Below are positions 45,057-55,271 of a stretch of DNA of 64,000 bases, in pieces. The notes under the pieces are model-generated. The model was not told the DNA's origin. It ran no database searches and saw nothing but the letters and a program-made list of their open reading frames with translations. The position numbers and the translations under genes are program-made. Source of the stretch: Arthrobotrys musiformis. Its lineage: Eukaryota; Ascomycota; Orbiliomycetes; Orbiliales; Orbiliaceae. How positions within the stretch are numbered: position 1 is the first letter of the stretch; the number at the start of each line of letters is the position of its first letter. Location of the stretch: positions 2,108,001 through 2,172,000 of the forward strand of contig JAVHJL010000006.1 in assembly GCA_036971715.1 (NCBI GenBank), in the 5' to 3' direction.

Positions 45057-47545
45057 ATTGCGTGTCTGTGTATATGTATGCAATGTGGGTTTTTTTGTGG
45101 TGGGTCGGTTGAGGACGGGAAGCCCTTTAGACTTCGGATTTAGCTTGGGGATTTCAAGACGCGAGTTTTGAGTAACGTGGGGATATAACGACTCAAACCC
45201 AGACGGTTGCAGAGATAGAGTATTAAAAATGTAAAAAGAGGTTGAAAGGAAGATGAGAAAGGTTTGAAATGATGGAATGGAAGTTCGTTATTCCTTTTCT
45301 TGCTTTATTTCTCTTTCTCGCAAAGGAAGTAAGCAATGAGGGATATCAAGGAACGGGTCGTGAAAGGAGTAGCTAGTAGCTTGGAGATTAGGTTGAGGAT
45401 TGCTGGCCAGGTATTCTCGCTAGAAGTGAGCTAAGCTAAAGCCGTTTTTGGGTCGGTCGTCGACGGGACGAAGCCTCAGACGAACTATACGTAGAATGGT
45501 AGAGAGGAGAGGGAGAGACAGAGAAAAGGGATCGATTGGTAGCTTCAGCAGCTAGTAACGTTCAATTGGGGCATGGGCGAGAGCTCCAAAGGATGACGAT
45601 GATGATAAGGATAAGGATAAGGATTGATGGTAGGCAGAGGGAGAGGGAGAGGGAGAGGGAGGAGGAGGATTATATGATATAAAGCAGGTGGGAAAGGTTG
45701 AGGTGTCGCTGGTATATTTTTTGTGGAGGCCGAGGGGGAGGGCAAGGTCTCGGTATTATATCGATTGCCAGCACCCACTTTGGCTGTGAAGTACTGGTAA
45801 GTACCAGACCGTGGCGGACCTGAGCCGGACTGTGGATCAGATCGATTGGCTAGGCAGGTTCACACGGATCTTTTTTCTCCTTGTTGCGAATGCACCCGTC
45901 CAATTGGCACAAGTACAATGCAATACATACAATACATTTGTACGTGCACGGGGTTCAACTACATCATAGTTCAGTTGGGTTGGGCGGTTTATCGGGAGGA
46001 GACTCGATTTGATATAATCTAATATCAAGTTCGGAGTTCACCAACCGAGGGGTTCGGTGATCGTGATGGGGTTCTGATTGGACAATCCTACGCCCAACCG
46101 GGGCCAACTGATCAGGCTAGCTCCAGTAGATGTAGCTTGGCAATCGGTCTTTCAATCATCTGGACCTTTCTGCTCTTGGCTTTGTATCTATATCTACATA
46201 TATGTACGTACATGCATATATCGTATTGTCATTGTCAATTATCATTGTCTTTCTCACTTGCATGGATAAACTCGGGAACGATGTCGGGACGATAAAAGAC
46301 CTAGCATGCGCATGTCATCTATCATGATATACTTGTATATCTGTAGGAGGGAGGTACAGTTTTATATGCGCGGATAAGCGTGGAATCGGTAACAGGACGA
46401 AGCCGGCCAACAAAAACCCCAAAACGGACTCCATGATGCTCGGATCGTGGACAGGGCTGTTCTAGTTCTAACTATTCTGCATGGTCAGATTGGCTGGTCC
46501 CTGCCCGAGGTCATTCGAGGTACCGTCCGTCCCTCCTCCCCGAGCTGGACTGGACCGGACAGCGGTACCTTATTCTTTCCCTTCGCTTTCCGTGGGAGAG
46601 ACAAGAGGCAACCCGGTTAGCCTGGCTCAGACTCCCTTCCCGCCGGCGCCCCAAAACAAAATTTAAAAAATTTCTGTTGAACCCCCAACATGCTCTAGCT
46701 CCAGCGATCGAAAAATAAAAAAACTCTCAGGGAAAAGAAATTGCAAACATCGAATTTAAACAATTTCGGTTGGGACCTTGAGAAAAATAAAAGAAAGGAA
46801 TCTTGAGACAGACAAATAGAGAAGAGGGAGGATTAGAGATTGAGCTATATTATATTAAGGGACGTCACAATCCCTTTCGTCCGCTCTCTTCGTAATCTGG
46901 ATCTGGAATCGTGAGATCCGATACGACGAAATTTATATCCTGAGCTACGATGGATTGCGATAAGATCGAGACTGGCCACAATCTGCGCATGGGCAACATG
47001 TTGAGTGCGGCTCTGCTGTACGCACATTGAGCACTCGATTTCAATTTCAACTTTCGATTAATTTCACCGCCACGGCGATTGGTGGCTTCGTCCCATGTTA
47101 ATTCTCCAACTTCCCTCACCTCGGTTTGCCCCACCTCAGCAGGTATCATCATCATATAAAATATATGCATGAGGTATCTCTATGACATCAGTATTCACGT
47201 AGTACCAGCCTGTGAGACGAACAATTTTCAAGAAAGAGAAGAGTTTACGGGAGCTCAACATGAAGTTCGAGGTCGCCGGTCATGTGACCACTTGCTCAGT
47301 TTGGACAGCGTGGTGTTTAAGCGACGGTGCGACAATGACGTTGTCGTTGGTATTGTGGTGACTGCCTCGACGCCACGCCCACCCGGAAATAACCTGCATA
47401 ACACCAAACCGTAGTCAATTCCCTCATCCGCCTCTCCTCCAATTGCTCTTTCCGTCTCCAGCTTTCTCTCCATCTCCCTAGTTGTCTCGCCGCCAGACTC
47501 GTTGTGTCTCTCCGACAGCAAAGCTAAGGCACCACACAGCAGCTA
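45057..47545. promoter_or_regulatory. ACC1 and SND2 upstream region, 2.5 kb
   Basis: Three tandem GATAAG hexamers lie at 45604-45621, about 550 bases upstream of ACC1, followed by a GAGGGA-type purine repeat to about 45669. The minus frame 46865-47170 (101 codons) has no family signature. A large part is AT-rich without coding character. SND2 5' flank from about 47420 is pyrimidine-rich. Confidence 0.5.
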
Positions 47546-48244
47546 TGGCGCAGGTACGCATTCCCTCACGCCCTACAGTTCCCACCAGAAACCGACCTCA
47601 TCCCCAGGCGTCACCAATTGAAGGGCTAGAGACTAACATCACGAATAACCCCAGAAAGCAGCAAAGGCCACGGCCCGCAAGAACGAATCCTCACTAACAA
47701 CCCTCCACATCCTCTCCCTGCTCTTCAACCTCTTCTTCATCCTCTACCGTTTCATCTACCACTCCTCATCCGTCACCAAAGTCGCGATATACAGCTATGT
47801 AATCCTCAACGCCCCCGCGCTCGGAATCCAGTTCTACCTGGAGAGCATAGGCCGTCCTCGGGATTCCAGGAAGAAGGCGAGTGATGACTTGGGTGCCGGA
47901 GGGATGATGGAGATGTTGTGGGATGTTATTTATGTTACTTGGGCTTGTTTGGTGCTTGTGGCGGCGTTTGGGGAGAGGCTTTGGTGGTTGTGGGTATGTT
48001 TTTATCTTTTTTTCATCTTCCCTTGGTGTTCTAGGGGTTTTATGCTGATTGTGGGTGGGGATAGGCGGTTATTCCGGTTTATGGTGTCTACGCGGCATAT
48101 TCGGCGGCGACGGGGATGCGAGATACGCTTGGTGGATTGGGAGGGGCTGCGAATGATATGGCTGCTCCTGGGGCGGGAGGTAGTAAGAGACAGGCGAAGA
48201 TGGAGAAGAGGACCGCGGATGGAAAGAATGTGAGGTATAGATAG
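47546..48244 (+). CDS. SND2: SND2 / TMEM208 family ER-targeting protein
   Basis: Exons 47546-47554, 47655-47993 and 48065-48244 give 175 aa. The first exon is only nine bases (MAQ), followed by GTACGC; the second begins KAAKATARKNESSLTTLH. Hydrophobic segments: LHILSLLFNLFFILYRFIY, VAIYSYVILNAPALGIQFYL, then MMEMLWDVIYVTWACLVLVAA and AVIPVYGVYAAYSAATG. A basic C-terminus follows (GGSKRQAKMEKRTADGKNVRYR). The YLESIGRPR and AKMEKR blocks match SND2/TMEM208. Family role: SRP-independent targeting of membrane proteins to the ER. Codon choice switches from C-rich to G-rich near residue 90. Confidence 0.88.
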
Positions 48245-49204
48245 ATCGATTCGTCTTTATTTCCGTTCACGCCGCTTAGTTGAGAAATGGGGGTATGGGT
48301 ATATTATATCACATCGCGCGTGCGATAGCCAGTATTACTAATGATAGAGGAAGGGAGAAAAGCATGTTATTTTGATAGTCTTATGAGTAATGAATGGCAA
48401 TTCAAGCTCCCTCACATGGGATTCTATATCAATACGAAATAGATATCGATACGAACACAAGTGCAGCAGGGATCCATGATATTCTTACGTTCTCGAATCA
48501 CGATATCATTAGTTATTACTTAAGAAAGTCCACACGGGATCGTGCTGGATCCTGCCGTGCATGAGATCCGGCACATGTGGGGTGGATGTAGGTGAATGGG
48601 AGGATTTCTGCACGAAATGGCTAATAAAGGATCCAAGCAGCGGTTGATCTTGTTGTTTATGGTCGCGCGGTTCGCGTGTGTGTGTGCAGTTTGGAAGCGT
48701 GTGCGTGCCAAGCTAGCGCATCCAAGCTGCAAGCAACAAGCTGCTAGCTCCATCGGGCTGCTTACCAGGCCCACGTCCCATCTCGTGTTGTTGTTCCCTG
48801 CCCTAAAGGGAAAGTTTGACATGCATCTAGATCACATGACCTGGAATCAGAACGAAAAACGAGCAAAAAGCCCCATACAATTTTTTGGGGGTTAAAAGAT
48901 GCTGGTTTCCAGCACACCTTATGGTGTTTCAGGCAAGCCGGCGTTTGGTGAGGAATTCCAGCGTCCTGTTTGTCCATAAAATATAATTTTGTTATTATTT
49001 GGTTGATTTGGCTGTGTCCGCTCGCTTGCTATTTAATCCAGCCTGTTTCCCCCCGCCATTTTTAATTCTTCTCTTCTTCTTTTTCTCTTTCCCCTTCTTT
49101 TACCTTTCCCCCTAAACAACCAATACGCGTCTACGACATCTCCATCAACCAACACTCCTAAAAATAAACCCTTTAAACTTTTTTATCAAACTAAATCTAT
49201 CAAC
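48245..49204 (+). promoter_or_regulatory. Histone H4 upstream region with ACGCGT
   Basis: No histone H3 gene is present on the opposite strand here. A pyrimidine-rich leader (about 49060-49115) precedes ACGCGT at 49125-49130, 75 bases before the H4 ATG. No other gene seen. Confidence 0.5.
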
Positions 49205-49675
49205 ATGACTGGACGTATGTATTATACTATTCTTATCTTGTATAATATACTTCGGTATATGCCTTCGTCATCGTCTTCGGATGCTAATGTAGTCTTTCTT
49301 GGTTCGATATAGGTGGAAAAGGTGGAAAGGGTCTCGGAAAGGGCGGTGCCAAGCGTCATAGAAAGATTCTTCGTGACAACATCCAGGGAATCACCAAGCC
49401 TGCCATCCGTCGTCTCGCCCGTCGTGGTGGTGTCAAGCGTATCTCCGCTATGATCTACGAGGAAACCCGTGGTGTCCTCAAGACCTTCCTCGAGGGTGTC
49501 ATCCGTGACGCCGTCACCTACACGTAAGTTTCTTTCATCTGCCTCTTTTAAAACGCGAAACACGTTCTGACCTTATGGATACAGTGAGCACGCCAAGAGA
49601 AAGACTGTCACCTCCCTCGACGTCGTCTATGCCCTCAAGCGTCAAGGACGTACCCTCTACGGTTTCGGTGGTTAA
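49205..49675 (+). CDS. hhfA: Histone H4
   Basis: Exons 49205-49214, 49313-49523 and 49585-49675 give 103 aa. The 10-nt first exon encodes MTG plus one base. The spliced protein runs MTGRGKGGKGLGKGGAKRH, then the canonical core, and ends QGRTLYGFGG; all four acetylatable lysines of the tail and K20 are in place. It differs from animal H4 mainly by Thr at position 2 and conservative fungal changes. Nucleosome core component. Unlike the usual divergent H3-H4 pair, it stands alone, which fits the second, unpaired H4 copy known in many ascomycetes. Symbol given by analogy only. Confidence 0.97.
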
Positions 49676-50298
49676 GCATATCCAATCCACATACACACCT
49701 TGGATTTTGCTTTGTCCTTTTCCTTCGCAATTGTCTTTTGCCTTACAACTACACTTCCCTCCGAGTTTTTATTTCTTTTTCCTTTAATTCACTCTTACTA
49801 GAAAGCGAGGCGCGTTCTTTTTATGGCACGTCTTTTGCTCAAACTGGGATGTAATGTCATGACCAAATAACAATTGACGAAAGAATATCTAACAACTATA
49901 CCCGCGCGCGCCCACAATCATCCCTTTCTTGCTGCTTGCTACAAAGAACTCGGTCGGGGAAGGGCAGTGGTGGTTTCTGCAATTGCAACGCTTTTTCAAA
50001 TTTTTCGTCAAGTGTATTGCTACAGCTTTTTTCATTTCTTTTTTCCTTGTCTTTTTTCTGGTACTGTTTTATTATAGGGCTGGTGGGCGTTTTTCACATC
50101 AAGGGAACTTTGGTAATGAATCATACGAAAAATAAAGCACTGCTTTGTCCAGATAATCACTCCGAGCCTTCTCCCTACTCTATAAGACGTAATTGTGAAT
50201 TTCTATGATATGCTGGTAAAACGCTTGCTAGTCTAATACCCAAAATCTATAATCTAATCACAAACCCATAACACATACTTATACAAAATGTAAGAAAG
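49676..50298. other. Convergent 3' flanks of H4 and the DUF3605 gene
   Basis: T-rich sequence with overlapping short frames that are translations of oligo-T; nothing supportable. Confidence 0.6.
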
Positions 50299-50984
50299 TT
50301 ACCCGGCCACCGACCGAATCTTCTCCACAGCCCCGTCGACACCATTCGTATCCACCAAAACGTGAATATGCTCCACGGTCCTAACGCTCTGCAAAGCCGC
50401 CCAGTTCTTGAACCATAGCACTTTTTCTGCGGGGAGGCCTAATTGATCGATAAAGATTTTGTTGACGTAGGAGACGATTATTTGGCGGGAGTGGGCTGTT
50501 ACGTCGCCTGTGATGGGGTCGGTGGGGATGGAGGCTTTGGTCCAGATTACGATGTGGATTATGCCTGGTGAGAGACCGTAGGGCCAGTCGTTTAGGAGGA
50601 TTTTTGTGTCTTCTATTTTTCCTATTTATCAATTATCTGGTCTTTGGGGGTTATAAATTGGGGGATAATACCATCGTCAGCGAACGGGGTGGTGTTCCTC
50701 GGCGAGAGGTTGGATTCATCCCAGAGTAGTCGTTCGGAGAGGATGTACTTCAGGACGCTGCCGTATTGTTGTCTGGTTGTTGCGCCCCATTCGAGGTAGC
50801 GACGGAGGTCGCCCGGGCGGCGTTTTAGGTCCTCGAGGGAGTTTTGGGAGATGATGGATTGGAGGTTGGACCAGGTGTGCGGGGTGAAGAGGTGTTCGGG
50901 TGTATTGAGGATTTCTTGGTCTTTGGGGGATGGGATGTAGACGTCTGATTTGGGGGGTTGTTGTTGGTGTGCTATTGGGTCCAT
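50299..50984 (-). CDS. DUF3605 protein (N-acetylglucosamine-induced protein 1-like)
   Basis: Minus-strand exons 50672-50984 and 50299-50621 give 211 aa with a 50-nt intron (GTATTA donor). Conserved-looking blocks: SLEDLKRRPGDLRRYLEWG, VLKYILSERLLW, then in exon 2 TKILLNDWPYGLSPGIIHIV, WTKASIPTDPITGD and VLWFKNWAALQSVRTVEHIHV. These match the fungal DUF3605 family, first noted as a GlcNAc-induced protein in Candida; the biochemical role is unknown. Cytosolic, no signal or membrane segment. The coding strand is C-rich at the start and G-rich at the end. Confidence 0.8.
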
Positions 50985-51805
50985 GTCTTTGTTTCTATGG
51001 AGGCTTTTATGGTCCCTTTTTTTTCTACTTGTTTGGGTGGTTACGGTGTATCTTTGGTACGATGGGGTATTTATACATGTGATGTGGGTTATATACTTTG
51101 GAAGCTGGAGATTGGGGGAGGAGGGCGATACCTGTGGATACCCTGTACTAGGGATATACGTTACATAGCTTGCTATGGGACATACTCTTCAAACTAAACT
51201 ACAGAAGTCTACATTTAAATATTTAGCATTTCAGCATCTGTCTAACAATGTTTCAAATAGTTTTACGGATGATGTTGACGCTGGTGTTCGACATGGCGTA
51301 GATGAAGATGTATATACGTACAAGCTGACGAGGCGGGTTTCCGAGCTTATCGGTGCGTCTACGGTGCTCGATGCGACGCAAAACGTTGGATTGTCGGCAG
51401 CCGAGGAGCCTGCAGCAGGTCTCCCGAAAGCTGCACCTTTTCCTTCTCTCGGGTGCCTGACACAAGCTAATTAACAAGCAAGCTTCCGGCCCCAACAAAC
51501 CTGCTGCTTCTTCCTGCTACTACTGCATGTGTGTGTCCAGTCAGTTCGCTCGCTTGTCCACCTTTTTTTTTTTTTTTTTTTCTGGCGTGAGCGGCAAGAG
51601 CAGGAACAAGGGTCCCTTCCTTATACTAACTACTACACCGAGCTTTCCTCGTACCACCCTCGTGGCATCTTCCCTCGCAATAAAACTCCCTTCCTCCCCT
51701 TCCTCCCCTTCCCCTTCCTCTCTTTTCCCTACCCATCGAACACCCCCATCATCTTCACCCCTTACTGCACCTCTAGACTCGAGAAGTCCCCCCAGAGACG
51801 ACACA
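50985..51805. other. Divergent upstream region of DUF3605 and CBR1 genes
   Basis: About 820 bases. Contains an 18-base T-run near 51567 and a CT-rich leader before CBR1. Short frames at 51175-51474 lack signatures. Confidence 0.55.
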
Positions 51806-52934
51806 ATGGGTAAGGCAGAAGAGCAGATTGCATTGATCTCCACGCCGCTCCATGGCTTATACATCCCCATGGGACTTTTGGTAGTTGGAACTGCGATTGT
51901 CAAGTTCGAGTGGATCGGGTATTCTGTCGCTCTGGCCTTAGCTTTGGCGGTGCTCAAGGTCTACCGTGGGTGTAAGTTCTCTCTTTTCCCACCATATACA
52001 TATCTTTGTGTGGTATCAATATAATTTATATAATAACTAATGAATGAGGATTGCTAGTCTCCAGGAAGGTTTTAAAGCCGGATGTCTTCCAGGAGTTCCA
52101 ATTGAAGGAGAAGACCGAGTTGAACCACAATACCGCCATGTAAGGCTCTCCTCTACCTTGTATAACATGATCATTTATATTAATTAATGTGTGTGTAGCT
52201 ACCGCTTCGCCCTCCCCGGCGAGAACGACATCCTCGGCCTCCCCATCGGCCAGCACGTCTCCATCGCCGCCACCATCGACGGCAAGGAAATCGCCCGTTC
52301 CTACACCCCCATTTCCTCCGACCTGAACAAGGGCTACTTCGAACTTCTCATCAAATCCTACCCCACCGGCAACATCTCCAAATACATCGCCTCGCTCAAG
52401 ATCGGACAAACCATCAAAGTCAAGGGTCCCAAGGGCCACTTCAAATACTCCAACGGCCTCGTAAAACACTTCGGTATGATCGCTGGCGGCACAGGAATCA
52501 CGCCCATGTTACAGATCATCAAAGCCATCCTCAGAAACTCGGACGACAAAACCGTTTGTGATTTAATCTTTGCGAACGTGAACGAGGAGGATATTTTGCT
52601 GAAGGAGGATTTGGACGAGTTGGCCGAGACGGAGAAGGAGAGGTTGAGGGTGCATTATGTGCTTAACAACCCTCCCAAGGAATGGAATGGCGGGGTTGGG
52701 TTCGTGACGGCGGATATGATTAAGGTAACTCTCTCTCCCCGGTTTTATATTTTGGTAGACATGGAGGTTAATTGTGATGAATAGGCGTGGTGTCCTGCTC
52801 CTGCTCCGGATGTTAAGATTTTGATCTGCGGACCTCCACCTATGGTTTCGGCGATGAAGAACCATTGTAAGGCGTTGGGATATGAGCCAGCTAAGCCAGT
52901 TAGCAAGTTGGACCACCAGGTTTTCGCCTTCTAG
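51806..52934 (+). CDS. CBR1: NADH-cytochrome b5 reductase
   Basis: Exons 51806-51971, 52058-52139, 52199-52724 and 52785-52934 give 307 aa. The N-terminal membrane anchor covers ~17-53 (LYIPMGLLVVGTAIV, YSVALALALAVLKVY). FAD domain: FALPGENDILGLPIGQHVSI, the flavin motif RSYTPISSD and GYFELLIKSYPTGNISKYI; then GHFKYS. NADH domain: MIAGGTGITPMLQII, NPPKEWNGGVGFVT and ICGPPPMVSAMK, ending in VFAF with the terminal aromatic that stacks on the flavin. Role: electron transfer from NADH to cytochrome b5 at the ER or outer mitochondrial membrane, feeding desaturases and sterol synthesis. Four exons, all junctions in phase. Confidence 0.95.
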
Positions 52935-53384
52935 AGGGTTTATACATCCATCCTCTGTTACCTGAAGGAAGTATATTCGGGCAGAGGGGTTAATGTGGGA
53001 TCGTGTAGACCTTCAATGTAGGATATGAACATAATTGTGGGGATGAGGGAGGTGAGGGGGTTAATGATGAGTGAGTGTATAGAAAATTTTTAATGATACT
53101 CTGATTTACGAGGACCTCTACGATTTTATTTAGTGTTGTAATGAACGTTGTGACAGCAAGATAATTTGGTTGCACGGTGTAGACGTTGATCTCGTCGAGG
53201 CTGGTTGATCTCGGCGTTTGAATTTGTGTCTATAAAAGGCACCACCCCCCACATTCTTCTCCATCTTCTTTACATCTCACACTTCCACAAAAGACGTTGC
53301 TAGCTTTCATCGGTCAACGTCATCTACTTGTCTCAAACTAGACACCGCAAGAAATCATCTACCATTAACACATCGTCAACCATA
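52935..53384 (+). promoter_or_regulatory. CBR1 3' flank and TATA-bearing leader of the next frame
   Basis: TATAAAA at 53232-53238 is followed by a pyrimidine/A-rich leader of about 140 bases ending ACCATAATG at 53385. No gene in 52935-53230. Confidence 0.45.
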
Positions 53385-53843
53385 ATGTCGACCAGCCGCC
53401 GCCACTGTCACCCACCATCAAGAGTAGATGAATACCACCGAGCCATATGTTCACCTTGAGCCCCGGGGTTGTATAAACCTCACCATCTTGAGTTACCGTT
53501 GTTTGGGGGGGTTTCGAGACCCCCCACCAAAAATTTGGGACGAGTATAGCGACATTTTGTTGTTGCTATGCCCTTACCTCTGGGGTTTGGGAATACAACG
53601 GTACGATGGAAGAACGTACTGGACATGCTTGAACTGGAGCAACTCATCCAAGGCTACCCGGGGGAGAGTGGAGTCTTAATCGTACACCCGCTACTATTAA
53701 ATTTCGATCCAAGCCTCGACGAACGCTTTGGATCTTACGAGAACTTTGGCGAGACTGTCGACAGAAACGCCACCGATGAGGAAGAAAATGAGCTCCACGG
53801 CACCGGACGGGCCCCGCGAGGCCACTTTACCTTTTCCTACTGA
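53385..53843 (+). CDS. Tentative orphan gene, two exons
   Basis: Proposed exons 53385-53423 and 53550-53843 (110 aa), joined by GTAGAT donor and TATAG acceptor in phase 0. It sits 150 bases after a TATA box and starts MSTSRRHCHPPSR; the second exon carries VLDMLELEQLIQGYPGESG and an acidic DRNATDEEENEL. I recognise no family. A competing frame, 53428-53679, is also protein-like (KIWDEYSDILLLLCPYLWG), and no strong branch site is seen, so this may be a decayed gene. The stop lies inside the first of two related hairpins. Confidence 0.3.
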
Positions 53844-53851
53844 TAAAGTGG
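53822..53851. repeat. Inverted repeat, first of a related pair
   Basis: Arms CCACTTTA and TAAAGTGG (8 bp, perfect) flank a CCTTTTCCTACTGA-containing loop. The sequence is a diverged copy of that at 53929-53965. Confidence 0.6.
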
Positions 53852-53930
53852 GAGAGCTGGATTGGCATTACAGCCTTATGAATATGAAGCTCGGCGATGG
53901 CTTTTCCAGCCATATTCGCGCCATGTCCTT

Positions 53931-53959
53931 ACCTTTCCTACTGGAAAAGTAGGAAAGGT
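53931..53959. repeat. Perfect 12-bp inverted repeat with 5-nt loop
   Basis: Arms ACCTTTCCTACT and AGTAGGAAAGGT, loop GGAAA. It ends ten bases before a TATAAAA box (53971-53977), so it may be an operator-like site or an RNA hairpin. Confidence 0.8.
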
Positions 53960-53970
53960 GGGCTGGCGGT

Positions 53971-53977
53971 ATAAAAG
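53971..53977 (+). promoter_or_regulatory. TATA box upstream of the orphan gene at 54024
   Basis: GGTATAAAAGG, 47 bases before the ATG at 54024. Confidence 0.5.
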
Positions 53978-54023
53978 GAGACCTAAACTGGTGGGCCTTG
54001 AGGCCTGAGTAAGATTCCCCAGA

Positions 54024-54551
54024 ATGCCTCCGAAGTTACAAGATGAGGGCACTGGTTTGCTACTATACGGCTTTGAAACCCTGCCAGACCTTCTGAATAA
54101 CGTAGTCATCGTCAAGCCAGAGCCGCTTGACGGTGACGCAGGGGGGGCAGGGGTGCCGCATGCGCATGCCTGCCCCTCGTCTTGGACCAGACTGCCAATA
54201 CGAGCCCTAGTGAAAGAGCTGAGAGTGAAGAGGATTGTGCATTTCGTATTTTGGGGGCGATTAGCGGGTAGGTATTTCCTCGTGGAGGTGTGAGTTTGCC
54301 GATGGAAGCTTGAAGGCTGACTAGGTTCTTCCAGGTTGTTTATCTTTATTTATACATGCTCTCGATTAAAAAGGAGGGTAGATATGCCCCTCGTCATGAC
54401 TTAAGCGGGGCCATTGAGGATGTCGATTCGGGCTCCTCTTGTGAAGTATGTTCCTTTCTCGTGATAAAAGATTAGCTATAAGATTCTAACGTCATTGAAA
54501 ATCTAGCAATGGGGCAGTTACGGGCTGGAAGAAGTCGGAACTGAAGCATGA
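54024..54551 (+). CDS. Predicted orphan protein, three exons
   Basis: Exons 54024-54287, 54335-54445 and 54507-54551 give 139 aa. Intron 1 is 47 nt (GTGTGA donor, CTGAC branch, CTTCCAG acceptor); intron 2 is 61 nt (GTATGT donor, CTAAC branch, ATCTAG acceptor). Splicing removes stops in both. Protein: MPPKLQDEGTGLLLYGFETL, a middle with PSSWTRLPIRALVKELRVKR and a hydrophobic VVYLYLYML, then KKEGRYAPRHDLSGAIED and the end WGSYGLEEVGTEA. I recognise no domain. A TATA box and a perfect hairpin precede it, and the G-rich hairpin array begins 48 bases after its stop. Confidence 0.4.
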
Positions 54552-54598
54552 AACGGGATCATTCTCGGGTGCCCACCATTGTCACCGGTGTGGGAATG

Positions 54599-55108
54599 GT
54601 GCCCTCCGATGAGGCCGGTAATGGCCTACATCGGGGGCATGACCCCAAACGACGGGACCTGAGGTGGTCCGCGTCCGGGGGAGGGGAGTATTGAAGTGCG
54701 TCTCCCACCTCCAGTGCCTAGAACGGGCCTGGGCTGGTCGAGGCGCCCAAGATACCCCCAGACCCAAAGTTGAGGGGGGTGCGGGTGCCCTCCGGTGAGG
54801 CCGACAACGGCCTGCATCGGGGGCACGAGGGACATGGGGGACCCGGAGGACGGGGCCTAGAATGGCCCGCGTCGGGGGTGGGGTGGAGGAAAGGGGGTGG
54901 AGGAGCGGGGGGCGTCTCCCGGCAGTGGGGCCTAGAACGGGCCTTGCTGCTGGGGCGCCCAAGATGATGCCAGGGGTGGGTGGGTGGATGTGGAGGTGGG
55001 GTGGGGGGGAGTGGAGGGGGGTGGAGGGCCCTCCGATGGGGCCAATTGGCCTACATCGGGGGCCAGTGGAGGATGTCTCCTACCGACGGGGCCTAGAATG
55101 GCCCGCGT
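54599..55108 (+). repeat. G-rich tandem array of three units, each with ordered hairpins A-B(-C)
   Basis: Three diverged units begin near 54599, 54785 and 55027. Hairpin A: 54599-54641, 54785-54826 and 55027-55064; stems CCTCCGATGAGGCC-like with GGCCTACATCGGGGG-like, one bulged purine in each, loops GGTAAT, GACAAC and AATT. Hairpin B: 54652-54674, 54850-54872 and 55086-55108; 8-bp stems with one bulged G and a 6-nt loop. Hairpin C: 54910-54960 in unit 2, with a long G-T-containing stem, and a partial counterpart 54696-54748 in unit 1. Each unit also has a GGCGCCCAAGAT-like or related block. No translation is convincing. Confidence 0.75.
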
Positions 55109-55271
55109 CTGGGGTGGTTGTTAATAAAGGGCGCCTCCCAGCAATGGCGCCTAGGATGGGGATACCGGCCTTGTGGTCTGCTGCTATTCAAGGTCGGTAG
55201 GAATACCAATTATCGAAGACGTCGACCTTTACCACATCAAGTCATCTCTTGGGGCCCAGAATATATTGTGA

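Noticed and set aside
46865..47170. 101-codon minus-strand frame between ACC1 and SND2
   Set aside because: No signature, no plausible splice partners, ordinary composition; not enough to call a gene.
54582..54967. Pro- and Arg-rich or Gly-rich ORFs on both strands of the G-rich array
   Set aside because: Composition is set by the repeat; frames are not maintained between the three units, which differ by lengths that are not multiples of three.
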